From the NCBI GenBank assembly GCA_009996555.1, contig JAACZX010000011.1:1-15047 (forward strand): a stretch of 15,047 nucleotides of DNA, read 5' to 3'. The notes beneath the pieces are model-generated. The model was given only the letters and a program-made list of their open reading frames with translations, had not been told where the DNA came from and ran no database searches. This stretch comes from Chitinophagaceae bacterium (GTDB lineage Bacteria > Bacteroidota > Bacteroidia > Chitinophagales > Chitinophagaceae). Made by a program: the position numbers and the translations under genes. Below, piece after piece: positions 1-5,606 of the stretch (positions are counted from its first letter, which is position 1; each line of letters begins with the position of its first letter).

Positions 1-169
1 CCTCTTTCGGAAAATCGCCACCCACAACAGAAAGTTGTTTGATAGGATGGGCAAAATTGGAAGCGCTCCAGGCAATATAGGTGGCTGCACCGCCAATGAT
101 TTTATCGCTTTTACCAAAAGGAGTTTCAATTGCATCAAAGGCCATAGAGCCCACAACTACTAAAGACAT
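1..169 (-). CDS. PfkB/ribokinase-family sugar kinase, N-terminal part (cut by window edge)
   Basis: Only the first 56 codons are in the window; the rest lies beyond position 1. The protein begins MSLVVVGSMAFDAIETPFGK and continues through IIGGAATYIAWSAS and QLSVVGGDFP. This is the usual N-terminus of the ribokinase/PfkB fold: a first beta strand ending in VGS, a short lid region, then the Gly-Gly-Ala-(Thr)-Tyr substrate-contacting segment and a VVG.D strand. Members phosphorylate sugars or nucleosides with ATP in the cytoplasm; the substrate cannot be told because the C-terminal ATP and anion-hole motif (GAGD) is not present here. The ATG at 167-169 is the only start that keeps the full first strand. 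A consensus -33/-7 promoter lies 45 bases upstream, so this looks like the first gene of its own unit. Confidence 0.8.
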   Translation of the reverse strand, partial: MSLVVVGSMAFDAIETPFGKSDKIIGGAATYIAWSASNFAHPIKQLSVVGGDFPKE

Positions 170-213
170 AAGAGGGTTTGTTTTTAATTGTACCGCTTTT
201 TTGCGGACGCCGA

Positions 214-247
214 CAAAGGTAATGGCTGAGGGCTGAATCACCCCAAA
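214..247 (-). promoter_or_regulatory. Bacteroidota-type -33/-7 promoter for the PfkB kinase
   Basis: Read on the minus strand, TTTG (247-244) is followed after 22 bases by TACCTTTG (221-214), a match to the Bacteroidota -33 TTTG and -7 TAnnTTTG boxes. Transcription would begin near position 207, about 37 bases before the kinase ATG. The new transcript would start almost at a small hairpin, CCGC-A6-GCGG (206-193), which might protect its 5' end. The spacing is slightly longer than the usual 19-21 bases, so this is a sequence match only. Confidence 0.45.
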
Positions 248-251
248 AACG

Positions 252-282
252 CATAAAAAAAGCGCTTCGGCAGAAGCGCTTT
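252..282 (-). terminator. Rho-independent terminator of the small exported-protein gene
   Basis: A perfect 10-bp stem (AAAGCGCTTC at 259-268, GAAGCGCTTT at 273-282) closes a 4-base GGCA loop. On the minus strand it is followed by a run of seven T residues. It lies 18 bases past the stop codon of the minus-strand gene ending at 301 and separates it from the kinase promoter. Confidence 0.85.
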
Positions 283-300
283 ACTGAATTGAAGTCTGTT

Positions 301-774
301 TTATTTTTTATCGCTGCGAACCAGGTCAAAGAATTTGTTATCGCTCATGCTCAACCATATCTGGTCGATCTGGTTAATGTCAAATGCCTTGTCAAAACAA
401 ATGTACTGGATGTGGTTTTGGCCAGCACTCACTGTCCAGTTACAAGACAGATCACCGTCTTTTGCCTGGGTAGTGTAGTTGTAAAACATTTCATTGTTCT
501 TGAGCTTGATGTAGATCTTGTAATCGCTCCATTTGAAAGGATCGGCTCCTTCCTGGTTAATAACCGCCATACGCATTTTGGTATAGCCGGTACCATCATC
601 ACGTGTGATGTATTCGTTTTTTGTAACGTAAACACCAATGAGGAAGTTGATGGATTTACTGGGGTTTGAAATGCTCTCGTAATAATAATAATCACTTTGA
701 GCTTTTACAGTAGCGGGAGCCATTGCCAGGAATACTCCGCAAATCAGGGCGAGGAAGAAAAGTTTCTTTTTCAT
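301..774 (-). CDS. Small exported protein of unknown function (157 aa)
   Basis: I do not recognise a family. The protein has an N-terminal signal peptide of about 25 residues: a KKK start, the hydrophobic run LFFLALICGVFLAM, and a likely cut after VKA. The mature part is about 130 residues, rich in Tyr, Lys, Asp and Asn, opening with a QSDYYYYES stretch. Two cysteines (in LSCNW and YICFD) could form a disulfide, in keeping with a periplasmic or surface location. The frame stays open upstream to 1017, but the start at 774 is chosen because it places the signal peptide at the N-terminus and because a TAGTTTTG box lies 18 bases upstream. It diverges from the TetR gene and ends at a strong terminator, so it is probably transcribed alone. 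No function is inferred. Confidence 0.75.
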   Translation of the reverse strand: MKKKLFFLALICGVFLAMAPATVKAQSDYYYYESISNPSKSINFLIGVYVTKNEYITRDDGTGYTKMRMAVINQEGADPFKWSDYKIYIKLKNNEMFYNYTTQAKDGDLSCNWTVSAGQNHIQYICFDKAFDINQIDQIWLSMSDNKFFDLVRSDKK

Positions 775-792
775 GTTAAGTGGTTTACAATC

Positions 793-800
793 CAAAACTA
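793..800 (-). promoter_or_regulatory. -7 box for the small exported-protein gene
   Basis: On the minus strand the sequence TAGTTTTG (800-793) matches TAnnTTTG exactly and ends 18 bases before the ATG at 774. That spacing is almost the same as for the paaA box. No clear -33 TTTG was found at the expected distance. Confidence 0.4.
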
Positions 801-868
801 TCATTTCTTCCCATTCGTTCCTATACCCACATAACGGTATTTTACGCAAAACAAAGTACATTTGGTTC

Positions 869-1459
869 ATGGGAAAACTGAAAGTGCCAAAGAATGGCAA
901 CCGCAAAGACCTCATTGTTAAAGCCGGCGCAGCCCTGTTCAGGGAAAAAGGTTTTGGCGCAGCCAGTATGCGAGACCTGGCCGAAAACCTGGGTATTGAA
1001 GCCGCCAGCTTGTACAATCACATCCGCTCAAAGAATGAAATTCTGGAGTCGGTATGTTTTAATGTAGCCAATCGTTTTAACCTCCATCTCGATGAAATTG
1101 AGAGTGGCAGCCTGCCGCCGATCAAAAAGATCGAAACACTGCTTCGCTTTCATATCCAGAGTATGGTTGAAAATTACGAAGAAGTAATGGTAAGTGACAG
1201 GGAATGGAAACACCTGGACGAACCTTACCGCTCTAACTTCCACACTCAACGCCGCAACTACCGGAAACGTTTTGCTGCTATTATTGAAGATGGAATTAAA
1301 AAGGGTGAGATCAAAAAAATTGATGCCCCGACAGCTGTTGTGATCCTGCTGCATTCTGTAACAGGTATTGAGAGCTGGCATCGTTCCACCGCCAAGATCA
1401 GTGGTGCTGAGCTGGAAGACAATATGGTGATGATCATGATCGACGGTTTACGCAAGTAA
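869..1459 (+). CDS. TetR/AcrR-family transcriptional regulator, candidate regulator of the paa genes
   Basis: The 196-residue protein has the TetR layout. An N-terminal helix-turn-helix at about residues 12-58 contains ALFREKGFGAASMRDLAENL and then GIEAASLYNHIRSKNEIL, where the YNHIRSK part is the typical end of the recognition region. A helical ligand-binding domain of about 135 residues follows. TetR proteins are usually repressors released by a small ligand; in several bacteria TetR-type PaaR regulators respond to phenylacetyl-CoA. The location directly upstream of paaE, in the same direction, supports that role, but the ligand cannot be read from the sequence. The ATG at 869 is chosen because the longer frame from 773 adds 32 residues with no TetR similarity and covers the divergent promoter region. 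A TACATTTG box (857-864) lies only four bases before this ATG, which would imply a leaderless message. Confidence 0.88.
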   Translation: MGKLKVPKNGNRKDLIVKAGAALFREKGFGAASMRDLAENLGIEAASLYNHIRSKNEILESVCFNVANRFNLHLDEIESGSLPPIKKIETLLRFHIQSMVENYEEVMVSDREWKHLDEPYRSNFHTQRRNYRKRFAAIIEDGIKKGEIKKIDAPTAVVILLHSVTGIESWHRSTAKISGAELEDNMVMIMIDGLRK

Positions 1460-1528
1460 ACAATCTGAACTTGCCTTATTCAGTACATTAACAGCCGGTT
1501 TTACCAATGAAATACCTTTTCTGTTTGC

Positions 1529-1560
1529 TTGTGCCTTTTAATTTTGTAAAAAAGGCACAA
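1529..1560. promoter_or_regulatory. 11-bp-arm inverted repeat enclosing a -7 box; candidate TetR operator upstream of paaE
   Basis: The arms TTGTGCCTTTT (1529-1539) and AAAAGGCACAA (1550-1560) are perfectly complementary and flank a 10-base AT-rich centre. The sequence TAATTTTG (1539-1546) inside it matches the TAnnTTTG -7 box in the direction of paaE and would place a start near 1553, about 80 bases before the paaE ATG. A repressor bound to such a palindrome would cover the promoter. The alternative is a terminator for the TetR gene: the stem could form in RNA and a T7 run lies at 1568-1574, but eight to fourteen bases beyond the stem and after a GC-containing gap, which is poor for a terminator. 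Confidence 0.5.
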
Positions 1561-1633
1561 CAGGCGCTTTTTTTCTTATAAAAACCGAAACCTGCTTAAC
1601 CTTGCTGTAAGAATAACTTTTTTTGATTGCTGT

Positions 1634-2716
1634 ATGTCTATTCATTTTCACCCGTTAACTGTAAAAGAAGTAAAGAAGGAAACGAATGATTGTGTTTCTG
1701 TTCTTTTTGCCATACCTGATGAATTGAAAGAAACGTTTCAATTTACCCCGGGACAAAGTCTTACCATGCGCACTACACTTAATGGCGAAGAAGTAAGACG
1801 CACTTATTCTATTTGCAGCAGCCCCTTGGAACAGCAGCTGAGAGTAGCCATTAAAAAAGTAGAAGGCGGTGCCTTCTCAATTTTTGCAAACGAGCAATTG
1901 CAGCAAAATGATGTGCTGGAAGTAATGCCGCCCATCGGTCGTTTTTACACAACTCTTGCTGCAACCAACAAAAAAAACTATGTGGGCTTTGCAGCAGGCA
2001 GCGGCATCACACCTCTTCTTTCCATCATCAAAACCACACTTGCCACAGAGCCGCAAAGCTCATTTACACTTGTGTATGGAAACAAAACCCGTGCTTCGAT
2101 CATCTTTTTTGAAGAACTGGAAGGATTGAAGAATAAATACATGAACCGGTTTAACCTTATTCATATCCTCAGCCGGGAAAAAACGGATGCAGATCTGAAC
2201 TTTGGTCGTATTACAAAAGATAAATGCAGCCAGCTGTTTCAAAAACTGCTGACTCTTGAAACAACCGATGAATTTTTTATTTGCGGTCCGGAAGAGATGA
2301 TCTTTTCCGTTAAAGCATTTCTGGAAGAGAACGGAATAGCTGAAAAGAAAATTCATTTTGAGTTGTTTACTACACCCGGACAGAACAAAGCTACAGGGCA
2401 CAAGGCACAAGGCACAAGCAAAGAAGGCCCACAAAGTAATATTACCGTTACATTAGATGGACGGAGTTTTGGTTTTTCAATTCCACTCAACAGCGATACA
2501 ACCATACTGGATGCAGCCATGCAGCAAGGTGCTGATGTACCTTATGCCTGTAAAGGTGGCGTGTGCTGCACCTGCAAAGCCAAGCTTTTAGAGGGTGAAG
2601 TAAAGATGGATGTTCATTGGGGACTGGAACAGGAAGAAATTGAGCAAGGTTATATCCTGACCTGCCAAAGCCACCCGCTTACCGAAAAGGTAACGGTTGA
2701 TTTTGATGTGAAGTAA
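1634..2716 (+). CDS. paaE: Phenylacetyl-CoA 1,2-epoxidase, reductase subunit E
   Basis: The 360-residue protein passes electrons from NAD(P)H through FAD and a [2Fe-2S] centre to the di-iron site of the PaaABC oxygenase. An FAD-binding barrel covers about residues 5-110, with RTYSICSS at 56-63. The NAD(P)-binding part includes GSGITPLLS (122-130) and CGPEEM (217-222). A plant-type ferredoxin domain covers 268-360, with cluster ligands C306, C311, C314 and C344 (pattern YACKGGVCCTC then LTC). The order reductase-then-ferredoxin is that of PaaE, and the length is close to that of the E. coli protein (about 356, from memory). The linker at about 252-266 (TGHKAQGTSK) is encoded partly by a tandem GGCACAA repeat. 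It is the first gene of the paa cluster, 103 bases before paaA, and has its own candidate promoter. Confidence 0.95.
   Translation: MSIHFHPLTVKEVKKETNDCVSVLFAIPDELKETFQFTPGQSLTMRTTLNGEEVRRTYSICSSPLEQQLRVAIKKVEGGAFSIFANEQLQQNDVLEVMPPIGRFYTTLAATNKKNYVGFAAGSGITPLLSIIKTTLATEPQSSFTLVYGNKTRASIIFFEELEGLKNKYMNRFNLIHILSREKTDADLNFGRITKDKCSQLFQKLLTLETTDEFFICGPEEMIFSVKAFLEENGIAEKKIHFELFTTPGQNKATGHKAQGTSKEGPQSNITVTLDGRSFGFSIPLNSDTTILDAAMQQGADVPYACKGGVCCTCKAKLLEGEVKMDVHWGLEQEEIEQGYILTCQSHPLTEKVTVDFDVK
2397..2417 (+). repeat. Three tandem GGCACAA heptamers inside paaE
   Basis: GGCACAA occurs three times head to tail at 2397-2403, 2404-2410 and 2411-2417. Twenty-one bases is seven codons, so the array keeps the reading frame and encodes the linker between the FAD/NAD module and the ferredoxin domain. 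The same 7-mer or its complement appears in both arms of the inverted repeat at 1529-1560 and as TTGTGCC at 7824-7830. Confidence 0.8.
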
Positions 2717-2792
2717 TCGCTCACATCTTGCATGAGATAAATCAGTACAGACAAACTTTAAACAAAGTTCACAAACAGACGTTAGTTATCGT

Positions 2793-2800
2793 TAAATTTG
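2793..2800 (+). promoter_or_regulatory. -7 box for paaA
   Basis: TAAATTTG matches TAnnTTTG exactly and ends 19 bases before the paaA ATG, which would give a leader of roughly 13 bases. No good -33 TTTG is present. A small inverted repeat, AACTTT (2754-2759) and AAAGTT (2764-2769), lies just upstream and may be a binding site. This suggests paaABCD can be transcribed independently of paaE. Confidence 0.45.
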
Positions 2801-2819
2801 TGACCCAACCGGGATTGTT

Positions 2820-3785
2820 ATGTCAGTACATGATTTAGAAAATTTATTTCAACAAAAGATCGATGAAGAGGTAAAGATTGAGCCGAAGGATTGGATGCCC
2901 GAGGCCTATCGCAAAACCAATATTCGTCAGATCAGTCAGCACGCTCACAGTGAAATTGTGGGGATGTTGCCCGAAGGCAACTGGATCAGCCGTGCACCAT
3001 CGCTCAAACGCAAAGCTATTTTAATGGCCAAGGTGCAGGATGAAGCCGGTCATGGTTTATATCTCTACTGTGCTGCAGAAACATTGGGCATGAGCCGTGA
3101 AGAAATGATCAATGATCTGCACAGCGGCAAAGCCAAATACTCTTCCATTTTTAATTATCCGACACTTACATGGGCCGATATGGGTGCCATTGGCTGGTTG
3201 GTTGATGGTGCTGCCATTCTCAACCAGGTAATGTTGTGCCGCACCAGTTACGGACCTTATGCACGGGCTATGGTGCGAATTTGTAAAGAAGAAAGTTTTC
3301 ATCAACGCCAGGGTTTTGAATCGTTGCTGGTTCTATCAAAAGGAACAGATGAGCAGAAAGCGATGTGCCAGGATGCCATCAACAGATGGTGGTGGCCCAG
3401 CCTCATGATGTTTGGACCGAAGGATAGCGAAAGCACCAACAGCGATCAAAGCATGAAATGGAAGATCAAACGTAAAACAAATGATGAACTGCGTCAGCAG
3501 TTTGTAGACATGTGTGTGGAGCAGGTGAAATTGTTAGGCATGACCTTGCCCGACCCTGCTTTGAAATGGAATGAAGCACGTGGTCATTATGACTTTGGTG
3601 AAATTGACTGGAATGAATTCTGGAATGTGGTGAAAGGAAACGGCCCCTGCAACAAACAACGTTTGGATGCACGCCGCAAAGCACATGAAGAAGGAAGATG
3701 GGTACGTGAAGCAGCAGCAGCACATGCGGAGAAAAGAAAGGCCTCCCTAAATCCCTCCAAAGGAGGGACTTTGGCAGCAGCTTGA
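2820..3785 (+). CDS. paaA: Phenylacetyl-CoA 1,2-epoxidase, catalytic di-iron subunit A
   Basis: The 321-residue protein is the catalytic subunit that epoxidises the aromatic ring of phenylacetyl-CoA using O2 in the cytoplasm. The ferritin-like carboxylate-bridged di-iron motif is visible: E45 in HSEIVGML, E75-A-G-H78 in [12 protein letters not shown], and E158-S-F-H161 in [11 protein letters not shown]. The region [19 protein letters not shown] is also characteristic of PaaA. The E. coli protein is about 309 residues (from memory); the extra length here sits at the C-terminus, where residues 308-318 ([11 protein letters not shown]) are encoded by a palindromic repeat and only three alanines follow. 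It is the second gene of the cluster and is followed after 18 bases by paaB. Confidence 0.96.
   Translation: MSVHDLENLFQQKIDEEVKIEPKDWMPEAYRKTNIRQISQHAHSEIVGMLPEGNWISRAPSLKRKAILMAKVQDEAGHGLYLYCAAETLGMSREEMINDLHSGKAKYSSIFNYPTLTWADMGAIGWLVDGAAILNQVMLCRTSYGPYARAMVRICKEESFHQRQGFESLLVLSKGTDEQKAMCQDAINRWWWPSLMMFGPKDSESTNSDQSMKWKIKRKTNDELRQQFVDMCVEQVKLLGMTLPDPALKWNEARGHYDFGEIDWNEFWNVVKGNGPCNKQRLDARRKAHEEGRWVREAAAAHAEKRKASLNPSKGGTLAAA
3741..3772 (-). repeat. G/C palindromic repeat, copy 1 (orientation R), at the 3' end of paaA
   Basis: This 32-base element contains the hairpin CCCTCC-AAA-GGAGGG and a second C-rich arm, CCTCCCTAAAT, at its left. It is the exact reverse complement, 32 of 32 bases, of copy 4 at 4269-4300 inside paaC. 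It is read in frame as [11 protein letters not shown] at the very end of PaaA and lies 31 bases upstream of the paaB start codon. Confidence 0.9.
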
Positions 3786-3803
3786 TTAATTTTAAAAGAT
3801 TGA

Positions 3804-4190
3804 ATGATGAACTTTCAAATAAGAAAATTTTATTACGGCGACATACCTGATAGTAATTCAGGCGGAGACCCCATTGATGCAGGCTCTGAAATCCCCCCTT
3901 TGGGGGGTGGGGGGGCATGGCCTTTATGGGAAGTTTTCATCCGCAGTAAGCAAGGACTCGATCATAAACATGTAGGCAGTTTAAAAGCTGCTGATGCGCA
4001 AATGGCAATTGAGAATGCACGTGATGTGTATACACGCCGCATGGAAGGTGTAAGCATCTGGGTAGTGGAGAGCAAATACATTCATGCCAGCAATCCAGAT
4101 GAAGCAGAAAGTTTGTATGATCCTGCGAATGATAAAGTCTATCGTCATCCTACTTTTTATGATTTGCCTGATGAGGTGAAGCATATGTAG
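3804..4190 (+). CDS. paaB: Phenylacetyl-CoA 1,2-epoxidase, subunit B, with an extended N-terminus
   Basis: PaaB is the small non-catalytic subunit that bridges PaaAC pairs in the epoxidase complex. The core is unmistakable: WPLWEVFIRSKQGLDHKHVG (residues 39-58), then AADAQMAIENARDVYTRR and GVSIWVVESKYI. The E. coli protein is about 95 residues (from memory), and its WPLWEVF motif is near the N-terminus; here 38 residues precede it. Residues 29-38 (EIPPLGGGGA) come from a palindromic repeat. No Met codon exists between residue 2 and this motif in the same frame, so the start must be one of the two adjacent ATGs (3804 or 3807), unless a rare start codon is used. It follows paaA after 18 bases and precedes paaC by 48 bases. 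Confidence 0.92.
   Translation: MMNFQIRKFYYGDIPDSNSGGDPIDAGSEIPPLGGGGAWPLWEVFIRSKQGLDHKHVGSLKAADAQMAIENARDVYTRRMEGVSIWVVESKYIHASNPDEAESLYDPANDKVYRHPTFYDLPDEVKHM
3889..3916 (+). repeat. G/C palindromic repeat, copy 2 (orientation F), inside the paaB 5' region
   Basis: The element reads AAAT, then CCCCCC-TTT-GGGGGG, then T and a run of seven G, then C. It shares the AAAT...CTTTGG...GGGGC layout with the other F copies and is read in frame as IPPLGGGGA, between the unusual N-terminal extension and the conserved core of PaaB. It lies 85 bases after the paaB ATG. Confidence 0.85.
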
Positions 4191-4225
4191 GCCCCCCTCT
4201 AACTCCCCCAAAGGGGGAGAACTTT
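4190..4225 (-). repeat. G/C palindromic repeat, copy 3 (orientation R), between paaB and paaC
   Basis: The element fills the paaB-paaC gap from the last base of the paaB stop codon. It has GGCCCCCCTCTAA, then the hairpin CTCCCCC-AAA-GGGGGAG, then AACTTT. It is in the same orientation as copy 1 and ends 13 bases before the paaC start codon. Its internal hairpin lacks a T-run that would make it a convincing terminator. Confidence 0.85.
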
Positions 4226-4238
4226 AAACACTCCGAGA

Positions 4239-5018
4239 ATGGAATCAATTTCAAAAAAATCAGACTCTAAAGTCCCTCCTTTGGAGGGATTTAGGGAGGC
4301 TTATACTTTACACTTAGCAGATACAACCCTCATTCTTTCGCAACGGAACAGCGAATGGTGCGGGCATGGACCAATATTGGAACAGGATATTGCCATCACC
4401 AATATTTCGTTAGACCTTTTAGGACAATCAAGAAATTTTTATCAATACGCAGCTGCATTAAAGAACGATGGTTCAACAGAAGATTCATTGGCTTACTTAC
4501 GCACTGAACGTGAGTTTAAAAATTTATTGCTTGTTGAACTGGAGAACGGCGATTGGGGACAAACCATTTTACGGCAATATCTTTTCAGCCAATATCAACT
4601 GTTGCTGTTTCAACAACTGCAACAAGGCAGTGATGAACAATTAGCAGCCATTGCCACAAAAGCCATTAAAGAAATAACTTACCATGTTCGTTGGAGCAGC
4701 GAATGGGTGATCCGTTTAGGCGATGGGACAGATGAAAGTCATAATCGTATGTTGCATACCATTGATGAATTGTGGCGTTACACAGGCGAACTGTTTGAAG
4801 CTGCAGATTATGAAACAGCAATGGGGATTGATCTTGCAGCCATCAATCAAATATGGACAGAAAAAGTAACTGCCGTATTTGATGAAGCGAAACTACCTGT
4901 ACCTCAAAATGTATTTGTACAGAAAGGTGGCAAGCACGGCATCCATACTGAACAGCTTGGTTATATTTTAACGGAACTGCAATACCTGCAACGCACATAT
5001 CCGGGAGCGAAGTGGTAA
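4239..5018 (+). CDS. paaC: Phenylacetyl-CoA 1,2-epoxidase, structural subunit C
   Basis: PaaC is the ferritin-like partner of PaaA that has lost the metal site and supports substrate binding in the heterodimer. The 259-residue protein shows the family motifs: LADTTLILSQRNSEWCGHGP (residues 27-46), LEQDIAITNISLDLLGQSRN (47-66), RTEREFKNLLLVELENGDW (88-106), and KEITYHVRWSSEWVIRLGDG (144-163). The E. coli protein is about 248 residues (from memory). The excess of roughly 11 matches residues 11-21 ([11 protein letters not shown]), which are encoded by a palindromic repeat just before the first conserved helix. The ATG at 4239 is the only Met upstream of that helix in frame. The gene is 48 bases after paaB, and that gap is occupied by repeat copy 3. 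Confidence 0.95.
   Translation: MESISKKSDSKVPPLEGFREAYTLHLADTTLILSQRNSEWCGHGPILEQDIAITNISLDLLGQSRNFYQYAAALKNDGSTEDSLAYLRTEREFKNLLLVELENGDWGQTILRQYLFSQYQLLLFQQLQQGSDEQLAAIATKAIKEITYHVRWSSEWVIRLGDGTDESHNRMLHTIDELWRYTGELFEAADYETAMGIDLAAINQIWTEKVTAVFDEAKLPVPQNVFVQKGGKHGIHTEQLGYILTELQYLQRTYPGAKW
4269..4300 (+). repeat. G/C palindromic repeat, copy 4 (orientation F), inside the paaC 5' region
   Basis: This 32-base element contains TCCCTCC-TTT-GGAGGGA followed by TTTAGGGAGGC. It is the exact reverse complement of copy 1 (3741-3772). It is read in frame as [11 protein letters not shown] at residues 11-21 of PaaC and begins 30 bases after the start codon. Confidence 0.9.
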
Positions 5019-5026
5019 AGCCCAAC

Positions 5027-5061
5027 AGCCCCTCCCAACCTCCCCGGAGGGGAGGAATTTT
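5027..5061 (-). repeat. G/C palindromic repeat, copy 5 (orientation R), between paaC and paaD
   Basis: The element has AGCCCCTCCCAA, then the hairpin CCTCCCC-GGAGGGGAGG with almost no loop, then AATTTT. It lies in the 50-base paaC-paaD gap and ends seven bases before the paaD ATG. The GGAGGGGAGGA part is Shine-Dalgarno-like and lies 11-21 bases before that ATG, so the repeat may supply the ribosome binding site. Confidence 0.82.
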
Positions 5062-5068
5062 CAGCAAC

Positions 5069-5605
5069 ATGAACAACGAGCAACCATATATCAATATATC
5101 TGCAGCAGAGCAAAAGATCTGGTCGATACTTTCAACAGTAGTTGATCCGGAAGTTCCTGTGTTAACGATACTTGATTTAGGAATTGTTAGAGAGCTAAAA
5201 TTTGAGAGTGATATAAATCCCCCTTTAGGGGGTTGGGGGGTTTACATCACGCCCACTTACACCGGTTGCCCCGCAATGGACATGATTGCCATGAACATCC
5301 GTTTGGCATTAGCCGAACAGGGATATAAGCATGTAAAAGTTACTTCTGTTCTTTCTCCTGCATGGACGACTGATTGGATGACGGAAACAGGAAAAGAAAA
5401 ACTGAAACAGTACGGCATCGCTCCTCCTAATCCCAAACAACAGGTTTGTAACGATCAGTTATTTGCACCCAATGAGGCAGTGCAATGTCCGCACTGCAAT
5501 TCTTATCACACACATCGTATCAGTGAATTTGGTTCAACTGCCTGCAAAGCATTATACCAATGCGACGAATGCAAAGAGCCGTTTGATTATTTTAAATGCC
5601 ATTGA
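5069..5605 (+). CDS. paaD: Phenylacetyl-CoA epoxidase maturation factor PaaD (MIP18/DUF59 type)
   Basis: PaaD belongs to the MIP18/SufT-like family and is thought to help iron or iron-sulfur assembly in the epoxidase; it is not part of the catalytic complex. The 178-residue protein has DPEVPVLTILDLGIVRE (26-42) and TPTYTGCPAMDMI (61-73), the MIP18 core with its conserved Cys67. A C-terminal zinc-ribbon-like region has C140-P-H-C143, then C159, C165-D-E-C168 and C177. Residues 49-57 (INPPLGGWG) come from a palindromic repeat placed in the turn between two strands. A GTG at 5012 in the same frame would add 19 residues made largely from repeat copy 5; the ATG at 5069 is preferred because it follows that repeat and starts a normal N-terminus. 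It is the last gene of the cluster. Confidence 0.94.
   Translation: MNNEQPYINISAAEQKIWSILSTVVDPEVPVLTILDLGIVRELKFESDINPPLGGWGVYITPTYTGCPAMDMIAMNIRLALAEQGYKHVKVTSVLSPAWTTDWMTETGKEKLKQYGIAPPNPKQQVCNDQLFAPNEAVQCPHCNSYHTHRISEFGSTACKALYQCDECKEPFDYFKCH
5214..5243 (+). repeat. G/C palindromic repeat, copy 6 (orientation F), inside paaD
   Basis: The element reads TAAAT, then CCCCCTTTAGGGGG (a near-perfect hairpin), then TTGGGGGGTTT. It is read in frame as NPPLGGWGV, the same frame as copies 2 and 4, in the turn between two MIP18-core strands of PaaD. It begins 145 bases after the paaD ATG. Confidence 0.88.
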
Positions 5606-5606
5606 G

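Noticed and set aside
857..864. TACATTTG as a firm promoter for the TetR gene
   Set aside because: It matches the -7 box but ends four bases before the ATG, which would require a leaderless transcript; kept only as a remark.
773..868. Longer TetR reading frame starting at 773
   Set aside because: The extra 32 residues have no TetR character and would cover the divergent promoter of the exported-protein gene; the ATG at 869 fits the family.
4190..4225. Repeat copy 3 as a terminator ending the operon after paaB
   Set aside because: There is no T-run after the hairpin, paaC and paaD belong to the same complex and follow at once.
5012..5068. GTG start giving PaaD 19 extra residues that overlap the paaC stop
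   Set aside because: The added segment is almost entirely the translation of repeat copy 5, and an ATG directly after the repeat gives a normal PaaD N-terminus.
3741..5243. A CRISPR array or riboswitch made from the regularly placed G/C repeats
   Set aside because: Spacing is irregular, copies alternate in strand, they lie within genes and there are no spacers or cas genes; no known riboswitch core is recognisable.
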